Assembly (NCBI RefSeq): GCF_019083965.1
Contig: NZ_JAHRCY010000003.1
Location: 446,706-510,705, forward strand
Reading direction: 5' to 3'
Origin: Catellatospora tritici
Lineage (GTDB): Bacteria > Actinomycetota > Actinomycetes > Mycobacteriales > Micromonosporaceae
Length of the DNA stretch: 64,000 bases
Shown here: one piece after another, positions 52,456-62,084 of the stretch
How positions within the stretch are numbered: the stretch's first letter is position 1
How the letters are laid out: the number at the start of each line of letters is the position of its first letter
Program-made: the position numbers and the translations under genes
Notes under the pieces: generated by a model
The model's input: the letters and a program-made list of their open reading frames with translations, nothing else
What the model was told of the DNA's origin: nothing
Database searches by the model: none

Positions 52456-54054
52456 ATGAACGTGGAATCTGCGCCGCAGACCGCAAACCCGAGACGCTGG
52501 GCCATCCTGGCCGTGCTCGTGGTGAGCCTGCTCGTGGTCGTGCTCGACAACACCGTGCTCAACGTGGCGATGCGGACGCTCGCCGACCCCGTCCACGGCC
52601 TGGGCGCGACCCAGAGCCAGCTCGAGTGGGCGATCAACTCATACACCCTCGTCTTCGCCGGTCTGCTGTTCAGCTTCGGGGTGCTGGGTGACCGCTGGGG
52701 GCGCAAGCGCTTCCTGATGCTGGGCCTGCTGGCGTTCGCGGCGTCGTCGCTGCTGTCGGCGTACAGCCAGGATCCCGGCCAGCTGATCGCGGCCCGTGCC
52801 CTGATGGGCGTCGGCGGCGCGGCCATCATGCCGGTGACCCTGTCGATCATCGCGAACGTGTTCGAGCCCCGCGAGCGGCCCAAGGCCATCGGCATCTGGG
52901 CCGGCGCGGTCGGCCTGGCCGTGGCGATCGGCCCGCTGCTGGGCGGCTTCCTGCTGGAGCACTACTGGTGGGGCTCGGTCTTCCTGATCAACGTGCCGAT
53001 CATCGCGCTCGGCCTGATCGCGGTCGCGGTCCTGGTGCCCGAGTCGCGTGACCCCCGGCCGGGCCGCATCGACACCCCCGGCGTGCTGCTGTCGGTGCTG
53101 GGCCTGGTCGCCCTGGTGTACGGCATCGTCGACGGCGGCGAGCACGGCTTCGGCCGGGCGAGCGTCCTGGGGTCGATCGCGCTGGGCGTGGTCGTGCTCG
53201 CGGCGTTCATCTGGTGGGAGGCGCGCACCACGCACCCCTCGCTGGATGTGCGGCTGTTCCGCAACGCCCGCTTCTCCGCCTCGGTCACGGCCGTCGGTCT
53301 GATCTTCTTCGCGGCCATGGGCGGCCTGTTCTTCATCAGCTTCTACCTGCAGCTGGTGCGGGGCTACTCGCCGATGCAGACCGGCGCGCTGCTGGTGCCG
53401 TTCGCGGTGGGTCAGCTGGTGTTCTCGCCGCTGAGCAGCACCGTGGTCAAGCGGTTCGGTGTGCGCGCCACCGCGGCGACGGGCCTGCTGCTGGCCGCGG
53501 CGACCTTCGGCCTGCTCAGCACGCTGCAGGTCGACACGCCCGTCTGGATCGTGGCGGTGAGCTTCTTCCTGCTGGGCACCAGCATGGCCAACGTGATGCC
53601 CCCGGCCACCAACACCATCATGGCCAGCCTGCCCCGCGAGAAGGCGGGCGTCGGCTCGGCCGTGTCCAACACGGTGCGCCAGGTGGCCTCGGCGCTGGGC
53701 ATCGCGGTGCTGGGCTCGATCGTCGCGGGCATCTACCGGGACCGGGTCGAGGGTGCCACCACGGCGCTGCCGCCGGCGGTGCGCGACGTCGCCGGCGAAT
53801 CCATCTCCGGCGCGTACGGCGTCGCCGAGCGCCTCGGTGCGGCGGGCAAGTCGCTGACCGTCGCCGCCGACGACGCGTTCGTGCACGCCATGCACTGGGC
53901 CTCGATCGGCTCGGCGCTGGTGGCCCTGGTGGCGGCGGCGGTGGTGCTGCGCTGGATGCCCGGTCGGGCCGAAGCCGCCCCGGCGGTTCCCGGTCAGGGC
54001 CACCCGGTCGACGACCGGTCGCATCGCGACGCCGAGCTCGCTCAGGTCGGGTAA
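52456..54054 (+). CDS. DHA2-type MFS drug exporter
   Basis: The 532-residue membrane protein has 14 helices and the family motifs LDNTVLNVAMRTLA, GVLGDRWGRKR (motif A) and GLAVAIGPLLGGFLLE (motif C). It likely exports drugs or metabolites by proton exchange. ATG at 52456 follows a G-rich ribosome site. A TetR gene follows 12 bp after the stop, and twin palindromic operators lie before it, so this is a self-contained inducible efflux module. Confidence 0.92.
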   Translation: MNVESAPQTANPRRWAILAVLVVSLLVVVLDNTVLNVAMRTLADPVHGLGATQSQLEWAINSYTLVFAGLLFSFGVLGDRWGRKRFLMLGLLAFAASSLLSAYSQDPGQLIAARALMGVGGAAIMPVTLSIIANVFEPRERPKAIGIWAGAVGLAVAIGPLLGGFLLEHYWWGSVFLINVPIIALGLIAVAVLVPESRDPRPGRIDTPGVLLSVLGLVALVYGIVDGGEHGFGRASVLGSIALGVVVLAAFIWWEARTTHPSLDVRLFRNARFSASVTAVGLIFFAAMGGLFFISFYLQLVRGYSPMQTGALLVPFAVGQLVFSPLSSTVVKRFGVRATAATGLLLAAATFGLLSTLQVDTPVWIVAVSFFLLGTSMANVMPPATNTIMASLPREKAGVGSAVSNTVRQVASALGIAVLGSIVAGIYRDRVEGATTALPPAVRDVAGESISGAYGVAERLGAAGKSLTVAADDAFVHAMHWASIGSALVALVAAAVVLRWMPGRAEAAPAVPGQGHPVDDRSHRDAELAQVG

Positions 54055-54066
54055 GGTTCGGTCACC

Positions 54067-54675
54067 ATGACTGAGCTTGCCGACACCACGGCAACGGCGG
54101 CTGCGCGGACGCAGGGGCGTCCGCGCAGCTCCCGTGCGCACGACGCGATCATCGAGGCGGTGCTCGACCTGCTCGCCGAGGGCGTCAGCGTCGAGGCGCT
54201 GAGCATGGAGGCGATCGCCGCGCGGGCCGGAGTCGGCAAGGCCACCATCTACCGGCGCTGGCCCGGCAAGGACGAGCTGCTGCTGGAGACCTTGGTCAAG
54301 CTCAAGGGCACGCCGCCGCAGCCGCGCGGGGAGTCGCTGCGTGAGGACCTGATCCAGCTGCTGGCGGTGGTGGGGCACAAGGACGAGCGCACGGTGAAGA
54401 TCATGCCGTGCCTGTGGCCGGAAGTGGCCCGCAGCGAGGCGGCCTGGCGGATCTGGCAGGAGATGGCCGAGCCCCGGCGTGAGGTGATGCGCCAGGTGCT
54501 GCGGCGCGGGGTCGCCAGCGGGGAACTGCGCGCCGACCTCGACATCGAGATCGCGGTCACCGCGCTGATCAGCCCGGTGCTGATGCACCGCATGCTGCGC
54601 TGGAACCCGGCGCTGGACGGCGACGCGCTGCCGGCGCAGATCGTCGACATGGTGCTGCGCGGCATGCTCGCCTGA
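54067..54675 (+). CDS. TetR-family repressor of the adjacent exporter
   Basis: The 202-residue protein has a TetR helix-turn-helix (about 22-68: SRAHDAIIEAVLDLLAEG, MEAIAARAGVGKATIYRRW) and a TetR_C-type ligand domain with conserved WRIWQEMAEPRREVMRQVL. ATG at 54067 follows TAAGGT by 9 nt, so besides read-through from the exporter it may have its own leaderless promoter. It probably binds the twin sites at 52371-52443. The inducing ligand is unknown. Confidence 0.91.
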   Translation: MTELADTTATAAARTQGRPRSSRAHDAIIEAVLDLLAEGVSVEALSMEAIAARAGVGKATIYRRWPGKDELLLETLVKLKGTPPQPRGESLREDLIQLLAVVGHKDERTVKIMPCLWPEVARSEAAWRIWQEMAEPRREVMRQVLRRGVASGELRADLDIEIAVTALISPVLMHRMLRWNPALDGDALPAQIVDMVLRGMLA

Positions 54676-54693
54676 GCCACGTTCAGCGGACGT

Positions 54694-54740
54694 AGGAAGG
54701 GCACCTGCCACCGCGTGTCGCGGTGAGAGGTGCCCTTCCT
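54694..54740. terminator. Hairpin terminator between TetR and hydrolase genes (family C copy 4)
   Basis: A perfect 13-bp stem AGGAAGGGCACCT/AGGTGCCCTTCCT encloses a second stem ACCGC-GTGTC-GCGGT. It serves two convergent genes. Confidence 0.8.
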
Positions 54741-54746
54741 CGCTGC

Positions 54747-55520
54747 TCAGGCTGTGGGGGAGGGTGGCAGGGCGGGGGCGTTGGCGGCGAGGAAGTCGGC
54801 CAGGGCCAGGGTGAGCGGGCTGGTGCCGCTGCCGAGCAGCTCGACCCCGTGGAAGGTGCCGGGGCCGTACACCAGCTTCTTCGTGGTGGCTGGGGTGAGG
54901 TCGTACAGCTCCTTGGCCATGCGGGTGAAGCTGCCCTCGCCGTCGCCCGCGCCGTAGAACACCGGCATGGTCAGCTTCGGGGCGGCGTCCAGCGCGTTCC
55001 CGCTGAACACGGTCGGCGCGGACAGTGCCACCACCGCCGTCGGCGCGGGTGTGACGGTCGGTGCGGCGATCAGCACCGCGGTGCCGCCCATGGAAGCGCC
55101 CATCAGCACGATCGAGGTCGCCCCGTCGGCGCGCAGCACCATGGCGGCCGCCGCCACCTGCTGGGCGTTGGTGGAGGATCCGCCGAACGAAACGCCGAAG
55201 CTGCCGAAGTCGAAGAGCAGCACCCGGTAGCCGCGCTGCACCAGCACCATGCCGTAGTCGAGCCACTGGCAGACGTCGCCCCCGTTCTGGTGTGCCAGCA
55301 CCACCCCGGTCCGGCCGGTGCCCAGGATGATCCCGCCCAGGTCGGCGCCGATGTCGGAGCCGAAGCGGGTCTGCCGGACACCGTCGGGCAGACCGCAGTC
55401 GGCCCCGGAGTTCAGGCCGGTCGGGCTGGGGGCCGGGGTGGGGGTGCCGGTGCACGCGGTCACGGCCAGTACGGCGGCCAGCGTGCCGAGCGCGGCCAAT
55501 AGCCTGCGCGGTCTCACCAT
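54747..55520 (-). CDS. Exported lipoprotein alpha/beta-hydrolase
   Basis: The 257-residue product has a lipoprotein signal with lipobox LAVTAC (Cys about 23) followed by a Thr/Pro linker. The alpha/beta-hydrolase domain has the nucleophile elbow GASMGGTA (about residues 141-148), an Asp-containing strand (FYGAGDGEGS) and a terminal His in GTFHGVELL. It would hydrolyse an ester or amide at the outer membrane surface. ATG at 55520 follows GGAGGAGAC. A CebR-like site lies 33 bp before the start, hinting at control with the beta-glucosidase. Confidence 0.86.
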   Translation of the reverse strand: MVRPRRLLAALGTLAAVLAVTACTGTPTPAPSPTGLNSGADCGLPDGVRQTRFGSDIGADLGGIILGTGRTGVVLAHQNGGDVCQWLDYGMVLVQRGYRVLLFDFGSFGVSFGGSSTNAQQVAAAAMVLRADGATSIVLMGASMGGTAVLIAAPTVTPAPTAVVALSAPTVFSGNALDAAPKLTMPVFYGAGDGEGSFTRMAKELYDLTPATTKKLVYGPGTFHGVELLGSGTSPLTLALADFLAANAPALPPSPTA

Positions 55521-55552
55521 GTCTCCTCCGAGGGATGCGGGGCGGGAGGCGC

Positions 55553-55566
55553 CGGGAACGCTCCCA
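55553..55566. promoter_or_regulatory. CebR-like operator upstream of the lipoprotein hydrolase
   Basis: CGGGAACGCTCCCA has two differences from TGGGAGCGCTCCCA and shares its last 13 bases with the site before the beta-glucosidase. It lies 33 bp before the hydrolase start. Confidence 0.5.
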
Positions 55567-55689
55567 CGACATCGTAGTCACCACATAGGACCGTGAAACG
55601 GTTGTCGTACGGCGGTGCGGTGGCGCGGACGAAGTCGGAGGCGTCCACTAGGGTGTCGTACACACGTACGGCGACGGGAGTGACCACAG

Positions 55690-56235
55690 GTGCAGGTGCG
55701 GCAGCGGCGGGTGCTCGGCGTCGACCCGGGACTGACCCGATGCGGCGTGGGCGTGGTGGAGGGCGTGCCCGGCCGCCCGTGCGCGATGGTCGACTACACG
55801 GTGGTCACCTCCGACCCAGACCTGGACCTGGCCGACCGGCTGCTGCACCTGGACACCAGCCTGGCCGAGCTGATCCGGATCCACCAGCCCGACAGCGTCG
55901 CGGTCGAGCGGGTGTTCGCCCAGCACAACGTGCGCACGGTGATGGGCACCGCGCAGGCGGCGGCGGTGGCGGTGCTGGCGGCCGCGCGAGCCGGGCTCCC
56001 GGTGCGCACCTACACTCCCAGCGAAGTGAAAGCGGCCGTGACCGGCTCCGGTCAGGCCGACAAGAAACAGGTCACCTTGATGGTCACCCGGCTGCTGCGG
56101 CTGGACGCCCCGCCCCGACCGGCGGACGCCGCCGACGCGCTGGCGCTGGCCATCTGCCACATCTGGCGCGGCGGCACCCGTGACCGCCTGGGTGAGGCCG
56201 TTCGCAAGGCGACGTCACGAGGAGAGACACGATGA
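55690..56235 (+). CDS. ruvC: Crossover junction endodeoxyribonuclease RuvC
   Basis: The 181-residue nuclease shows the four acidic catalytic positions: [11 protein letters not shown] (Asp), VAVERVF (Glu), and [13 protein letters not shown] (two Asp). It cuts Holliday junctions together with RuvAB. GTG at 55690 is chosen from the track of homologue length; GTG 55696 is possible. The stop overlaps the ruvA start as ATGA. I saw no LexA-type box (GAAC-N4-GTTC) in the 120 bp upstream. Confidence 0.96.
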   Translation: MQVRQRRVLGVDPGLTRCGVGVVEGVPGRPCAMVDYTVVTSDPDLDLADRLLHLDTSLAELIRIHQPDSVAVERVFAQHNVRTVMGTAQAAAVAVLAAARAGLPVRTYTPSEVKAAVTGSGQADKKQVTLMVTRLLRLDAPPRPADAADALALAICHIWRGGTRDRLGEAVRKATSRGETR

Positions 56236-56824
56236 TCGCGAGTGTTGCCGGGGTGGTGGCCGCGGTCGGCGCGGACACGGCGGTGGTGGAAGTGGGCGGC
56301 GTCGGCCTGAGCGTGCACTGCGCGCCGGGCACGCTGTCGGCGCTGCGGGTGGGCCAGCCCGCCCGGCTGGCCACCACGCTGATCGTGCGGGAGGACTCGC
56401 TGACCCTGTTCGGTTTCGCCGAGGACGACGAGAAGCAACTGTTCGAGCTGCTGATGACCGCCACCGGGGTGGGGCCGCGGCTGGCCCAGGCGGCGCTGGC
56501 GGTGCACACTCCCGACGTGCTGCGGGCGGCGATCGCGCACGGCGACACCGGCGTGCTGACCAGGGTGCCGGGGATCGGCAAGAAGGGCGCCGAGCGCCTG
56601 GTGCTGGAGCTGCGCGACAAGATCGGTCCGGTTTCGGCCGTACCGGTGCAGGGCGGCCGCCCGACTGCCTGGACCGAGCAGGTCCGCCAGGGCCTCATCG
56701 GCCTGGGCTGGAGCGCCGCGCAGGCCGAGCAGGCGGTGTCGGCGGTGGCCGAGACCATCGACGGCACCGTGCCGCCGATCCCTGACCTGCTGCGCCAGGC
56801 CATCCGGATGCTGGGCAAGTCGCG

Positions 56825-56828
<4 letters not shown>
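56232..56828 (+). CDS. ruvA: Holliday junction branch-migration protein RuvA
   Basis: The 198-residue protein has the OB domain ([26 protein letters not shown]), two helix-hairpin-helix motifs ([31 protein letters not shown]) and the flexible C-terminal domain that contacts RuvB ([18 protein letters not shown]). It binds the junction and recruits RuvB. It overlaps ruvC and ruvB by four bases each, so the three proteins are made together. Confidence 0.96.
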
Positions 56829-57889
<1,061 letters not shown>

Positions 57890-58040
57890 CCACCTGGCCG
57901 GGCCGTGATCTTAACGTGATCCGCACCGCAAGTGTGCGATCGTCAGCACACCGACTAGACTTCGCGCGGTCCGAACGGACGACAGTCGCCACCGACGGCG
58001 CGCGAGGCTGCGCCGCGGGGCCATGTGGAAAGGTCACATC

Positions 58041-58370
58041 GTGGGTGGTTCATCGGGCGGCGGGGGCTGGACTCCGCTCCTCATGATCGCGCTTCTCTTC
58101 GGCCTGATGTACTTCATGTTCATCCGGCCGCAGTCCAAGCGCCGCAAGGAGGCCGAGTCGATGCAGAAGGCGCTCGGCGCGGGCGACAAGATCATCACGA
58201 TCGGCGGCCTGTACGGCACGGTGGTGGGCGTCGACGACGAGAGCGTCACGCTGGAGATCTCGCCCGGTGTCACCGCGCGCTACGCGCGTCAGGCCGTGGG
58301 TCGCGTGGTCTCGCAGACGACCGCACCGACCGAGCACGTGGTGGACAACCCCGTGCAGGAAGACAAGTAA
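58041..58370 (+). CDS. yajC: Preprotein translocase subunit YajC
   Basis: The 109-residue protein has a short periplasmic start, one transmembrane helix (about 10-28, PLLMIALLFGLMYFMFIRP) and the YajC core (RPQSKRRKEAESMQKALGAGDKIITIGGLYGTV, about residues 28-60). It associates with SecD and SecF in the Sec holo-translocon. GTG at 58041 has GGAAAGG at 58026-58032; ATG at 58023 would place that ribosome site inside the gene. The 150-bp spacer upstream contains a TAGACT hexamer (57956-57961) that may be the promoter. Confidence 0.93.
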   Translation: MGGSSGGGGWTPLLMIALLFGLMYFMFIRPQSKRRKEAESMQKALGAGDKIITIGGLYGTVVGVDDESVTLEISPGVTARYARQAVGRVVSQTTAPTEHVVDNPVQEDK

Positions 58371-58379
58371 GGAACCCCC

Positions 58380-58408
58380 ACGCCACGGCCGCGTCCCGGC
58401 CGTGGCGT
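58380..58408 (+). terminator. Hairpin between yajC and secD
   Basis: An 11-bp stem ACGCCACGGCC/GGCCGTGGCGT with a GCGTCCC loop and no T-run lies between co-oriented genes. It may be a partial terminator or an mRNA-stabilising element rather than a full stop. Confidence 0.55.
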
Positions 58409-58448
58409 ACTCCCATCCGACACCCATTCCCAGAAGGACTCGACAGCC

Positions 58449-60275
58449 GTGGCACCACCTCAGGGACAGATGCGCCCCGGGCGGCAACTCGCCTTGCTCG
58501 GCGCCATCTTCGTCATCCTCGCCAGCCTGGCCTGGTTCGGCGGAAAGGGCGGCTTCAGTGACCGCCTGGCCCCCCAGCTCGGACTCGACCTCGTCGGCGG
58601 CTCGCGGGTCACCCTCAAGGCAGTGACTGACAACGGGGCTCCGCCCAAGCCCGAAGAGCTGGAGCAGGCCCGCCTGATCATCCAGGACCGCGTCGACGCG
58701 CTCAACGTGTCCGAGGCCCAGGTCGTCACCCAGGGCAACAACCTCATCGTGATCCAGGTCGCGAAGAAGGAGAACGACGCGATCCGCGATGTCGGCCAGG
58801 CATCGCAGCTGTTCTTCCGCAAGGTCATCAACGTGACCGACGGCAGCGGCGCGGCGACCGCCCCGGCGCCGAGCCCGTCGGTCTCCGCCTCGACGAGCCC
58901 GTCGGCCTCGGCCAAGCCGAGCGCCTCCGGCACCCCGTCGCCCAAGGCCTCCGGGTCCGGCGGCGGCGGCGCGATGGCCGCCGCGCCCAGCGCGAGCCCG
59001 TCCGCCTCGGCCTCGCCCGCGGCGACCCCGGCCGCGCAGGACCCCAAGGCTCCGGTGACCGAGGCGCAGGTGCAGGCCAAGGTCGGCAAGGCCGCGTGGG
59101 ACGCGGCCAAGGCGCTGACCGCCGTGCCGACCGACGCCGCCGCGATCCAGGCGCTCAAGCCGTTCGCAGACCTGAGCCCGAACGAGGTCGGCGTCCTGCC
59201 GACGGAGATCCAGTTCTACGTGCCGCAGGTGACCTGCGACAAGCTGGACGGCCGCGTGGCCGGCTCGATCCGTGACGCGAGCAAGAAGGTCGTCGCCTGT
59301 GACGGCGTCGGCAAGAACCTGCTGGACGTGGCCAAGGTCGCCGGCACCGACGTGGACACGGCCACCGCGGGCATCGAGCAGGGCACCAGCCGCTGGGTGG
59401 TCAACCTGACCTTCTCCGGTGCGGGCCAGGACAAGTGGACCAACCTGACCAAGGAAGCGTTCAACAACACCGGCGATCCGAAGTGCGACCCGGCTGCGGT
59501 CGACACCGACGGCCGGTGCCGCGTCGCGGTGGTGCTCGACAACAAGATCCTTTCGGCGCCGGCCATCCAGGGCGTGCTGACCGACCGGTCGCAGATCACC
59601 GGTGACTTCACCGTCGACACCGCCAAGGCGCTGGCCGACGGCATCACCTACGGCTCGCTGGCGATGACCTTCGAGCCGCAGGAGACGCAGACCATCACGG
59701 CGACCCTGGGTGGCGAGCACCTGCAGGCGGGTCTGCTGGCGGCGGGCATCGGCCTGCTGCTGGTCGTGATCTACTCGTTCTTCTACTACCGCCTGCTCGG
59801 CACGGTCATCACCCTGTCGCTGGCGCTGTCGGCGGTGCTGACCTTCCTGGCGCTGGTGGTGCTCGGCCGGACCATGGGCTTCACGCTCAGCCTGGCCGGT
59901 ATCGCGGGCTTCATCGTGTCACTGGGTGTCGCGGCCGACTCGTTCGTCATCTACTTCGAACGACTCAAGGACGAGATCCGCGAGGGTCGTGCTCCGCGCA
60001 GCGCGGTCCAGCGGGCCTGGACCCGGGCGCGTCGCACCATCCTCACCGCCAACGCGATCTCGCTGCTGGCCGCGTTGGTGCTGTACCTGGTCTCCACCGG
60101 CGCGGTGGCGGGCTTCGCCTTCGCGCTGGGTCTGGCGACCCTGATCGACCTGATCGTGGTGTTCCTGTTCCGTTACCCGATCATGGCGTTGTTCGCCCGC
60201 ACCGACGCGTTCCTGTCCCCGCGCGTCAGCGGCCTCGGCCGCGTGCTGCACGAAGCCAAGGAGGCTAAGGCATGA
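58449..60275 (+). CDS. secD: Protein translocase subunit SecD
   Basis: The 608-residue protein has the N-terminal helix, the periplasmic P1 region (LGLDLVGGSRVTL) with a long low-complexity insert (about 132-200, Ala/Ser/Pro-rich), the conserved DKPL/IQGVLT-like segment (SAPAIQGVLTDRSQITG) and five C-terminal helices with GFTLSLAGIAGFIVSLGVAADSFVIYFER. With SecF it uses the proton gradient to pull preproteins across the membrane. GTG at 58449 follows AGAAGGAC. The stop overlaps secF (ATGA). The insert does not break the frame. Confidence 0.95.
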   Translation: MAPPQGQMRPGRQLALLGAIFVILASLAWFGGKGGFSDRLAPQLGLDLVGGSRVTLKAVTDNGAPPKPEELEQARLIIQDRVDALNVSEAQVVTQGNNLIVIQVAKKENDAIRDVGQASQLFFRKVINVTDGSGAATAPAPSPSVSASTSPSASAKPSASGTPSPKASGSGGGGAMAAAPSASPSASASPAATPAAQDPKAPVTEAQVQAKVGKAAWDAAKALTAVPTDAAAIQALKPFADLSPNEVGVLPTEIQFYVPQVTCDKLDGRVAGSIRDASKKVVACDGVGKNLLDVAKVAGTDVDTATAGIEQGTSRWVVNLTFSGAGQDKWTNLTKEAFNNTGDPKCDPAAVDTDGRCRVAVVLDNKILSAPAIQGVLTDRSQITGDFTVDTAKALADGITYGSLAMTFEPQETQTITATLGGEHLQAGLLAAGIGLLLVVIYSFFYYRLLGTVITLSLALSAVLTFLALVVLGRTMGFTLSLAGIAGFIVSLGVAADSFVIYFERLKDEIREGRAPRSAVQRAWTRARRTILTANAISLLAALVLYLVSTGAVAGFAFALGLATLIDLIVVFLFRYPIMALFARTDAFLSPRVSGLGRVLHEAKEAKA

Positions 60276-61360
60276 GTGGTCTCGCATCCCGCCTCTACCG
60301 CGGTGAGGCCGGACTCAAGATCGTCGAGCGGCGCAAGCTGTGGTTCGGCGTGGCCGGCGGCGTGCTGCTGCTGGCAGTGCTCAGCCTGGTGCTGATCGGC
60401 TTCAAGCCGGGTATCGAGTTCTCCGGCGGCAACCAGTTCCAGGTGCCGGTCTCGGCCGGCTCGCTGGCCGACGTCGAGCGCACCGTGGACGACGCGGTCA
60501 AGGCGGTCAAGCCCGACGCGACGCTTGTTCCGGCGCAGCAGATCGGTAACGCCGTTTACCTGATCCGCACCTCGGCGCTGGACACCGAGCAGGCCAAGAC
60601 GGTCAAGGAGTCCATCGCCACGAAGCTCAACATCGAGCCGAAGGCGATCAGCGACGACGTCGTCAGCCCGGCGTGGGGTGAGCAGGTCACGCAGCAGGCG
60701 CTGCTGGGTCTGGGCATCTTCCTGCTGGTGGTCACCGCGTACCTGATCATCCGGTTCGAGTGGCGGATGGCCGCGGCCGCGGTCGCCTCGCTCATCTTCG
60801 ACCTGGTCGCCACCGCCGCGGTCTACTCCGTGGTCGGCTTCGAGGTCACGCCGTCGACCGTGATCGGCTTCCTCACCATCCTCGGTTTCGCCCTCTACGA
60901 CGTCGTCGTCGTGTTCGACAAGGTGCAGGAGAACACCCGTGGCATCACGGGCTCCAGCACCACGACGTACGCCGAGGCGGCGAACCTGGCGCTGAACCAG
61001 ACCTTCATGCGGTCGATCAACACCTCGCTGGTGGCGCTGCTGCCGGTCGGCGGCCTGCTGTTCATCGGCGCCGGCCTGCTGGGTGCGGGCACGCTGAAGG
61101 ACCTGGGCCTGGTGCTGTTCATCGGTATGGGCATGGCGGTCTACTCGTCCCTGTTCTTCGCCACCCCGGTGCTGGTGTGGCTGAAGGAGATGGACCCGGT
61201 CATCATCAACCACACCCAGCGGGTGCGCGCCCGTCGGGCGGCGGTGGCCAAGTCGGCCGACGTCCCGGGTCAGCCGGTCGTCGTCGGCGCCACCTCGGCG
61301 CCGAAGGCCGGGGCCAAGCCGGTCCGTCCGGGCGGCCGCCCGACGAGCAAGCGTCGCTGA
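60272..61360 (+). CDS. secF: Protein translocase subunit SecF
   Basis: The 362-residue protein has an N-terminal helix (RRKLWFGVAGGVLLLAVLSL), GIEFSGGNQFQV, and a five-helix bundle with GFLTILGFALYDVVVVFDKVQENTR and NQTFMRSINTSLVALLP, both SecF signatures. The C-terminal tail is basic (TSKRR) and extends about 50 residues beyond the last helix. It forms the SecDF motor. It is translated coupled to secD and followed by a perfect 14-bp terminator. Confidence 0.96.
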   Translation: MSGLASRLYRGEAGLKIVERRKLWFGVAGGVLLLAVLSLVLIGFKPGIEFSGGNQFQVPVSAGSLADVERTVDDAVKAVKPDATLVPAQQIGNAVYLIRTSALDTEQAKTVKESIATKLNIEPKAISDDVVSPAWGEQVTQQALLGLGIFLLVVTAYLIIRFEWRMAAAAVASLIFDLVATAAVYSVVGFEVTPSTVIGFLTILGFALYDVVVVFDKVQENTRGITGSSTTTYAEAANLALNQTFMRSINTSLVALLPVGGLLFIGAGLLGAGTLKDLGLVLFIGMGMAVYSSLFFATPVLVWLKEMDPVIINHTQRVRARRAAVAKSADVPGQPVVVGATSAPKAGAKPVRPGGRPTSKRR

Positions 61361-61376
61361 CGCGCACGTTTCACCC

Positions 61377-61410
61377 ACAGGCCCGGCACCCCTCGAGGTG
61401 CCGGGCCTGT
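61377..61410 (+). terminator. Terminator of the yajC-secDF operon
   Basis: A perfect 14-bp stem ACAGGCCCGGCACC/GGTGCCGGGCCTGT with loop CCTCGA lies 16 bp after the secF stop. Confidence 0.85.
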
Positions 61411-61461
61411 CCCGTGTGTCCCGGGCGGCACCGTCTGGCCGGTTGCCGTTAGGGTGAGCGC

Positions 61462-62019
61462 GTGACGAACGATGTGCTGCAGGGTGACAGCGGTCCGGCC
61501 ACTGCGGCGCGCGTGGCCGAACTGGTCGTCGACGTGCCCGACTTCCCGCAGGCTGGGGTCATGTTCAAGGACCTCACCCCGCTGTTCGCCGACGGGCCGG
61601 CCTTCCGCGAGCTGATCGACGTGATCGTGGACCACTACGGTGCGGACACCTTCGACGTGGTGGTGGGGGTGGAGGCACGCGGCTTCGTCATCGCCGCCGC
61701 GGTGGCCTACGCGGCGGGCAAGGGCGTCGTCCCGGTCCGCAAGGCGGGCAAACTTCCCCGACCTGCCCACTCCGCCTCGTACGCGCTGGAGTACGGCCAG
61801 GCTACGCTGGAGATCAGCGAGGGCTCGTTCACGTCCGGCCAGCGGGTGCTGGTCGTGGACGATGTGCTGGCCACCGGTGGCACCGCCGAAGCGACGCTGG
61901 ACCTGGTCGAGCGGTCCGGCGGGCAGGTGGCCGGATTCCTGGTGCTTATCGAGCTGGGTTTCCTGAACGGCCGCGAAAGGCTGACCGGACGGCCCGTACA
62001 CGCACTGCTGCGGGTCTGA
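61462..62019 (+). CDS. apt: Adenine phosphoribosyltransferase
   Basis: The 185-residue enzyme has [29 protein letters not shown], and the PRPP-binding loop [16 protein letters not shown]. It salvages adenine to AMP. GTG at 61462 is preceded by TAGGGT (61450-61455) with a 6-nt spacer, a leaderless arrangement, so it has its own promoter after the secF terminator. Its position between secF and relA is the conserved one. Length is normal. Confidence 0.95.
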   Translation: MTNDVLQGDSGPATAARVAELVVDVPDFPQAGVMFKDLTPLFADGPAFRELIDVIVDHYGADTFDVVVGVEARGFVIAAAVAYAAGKGVVPVRKAGKLPRPAHSASYALEYGQATLEISEGSFTSGQRVLVVDDVLATGGTAEATLDLVERSGGQVAGFLVLIELGFLNGRERLTGRPVHALLRV

Positions 62020-62084
62020 GCTGAGCCGACGCGCACGATCCCAGGTAGCATGGGCTATCCGAACCTCTTCTGAAGGAGCGGCCG

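Noticed and set aside
55560..55690. LexA-controlled promoter for ruvCAB
   Set aside because: No GAAC-N4-GTTC type box was found; the only palindrome there is the CebR-like site belonging to the divergent hydrolase.
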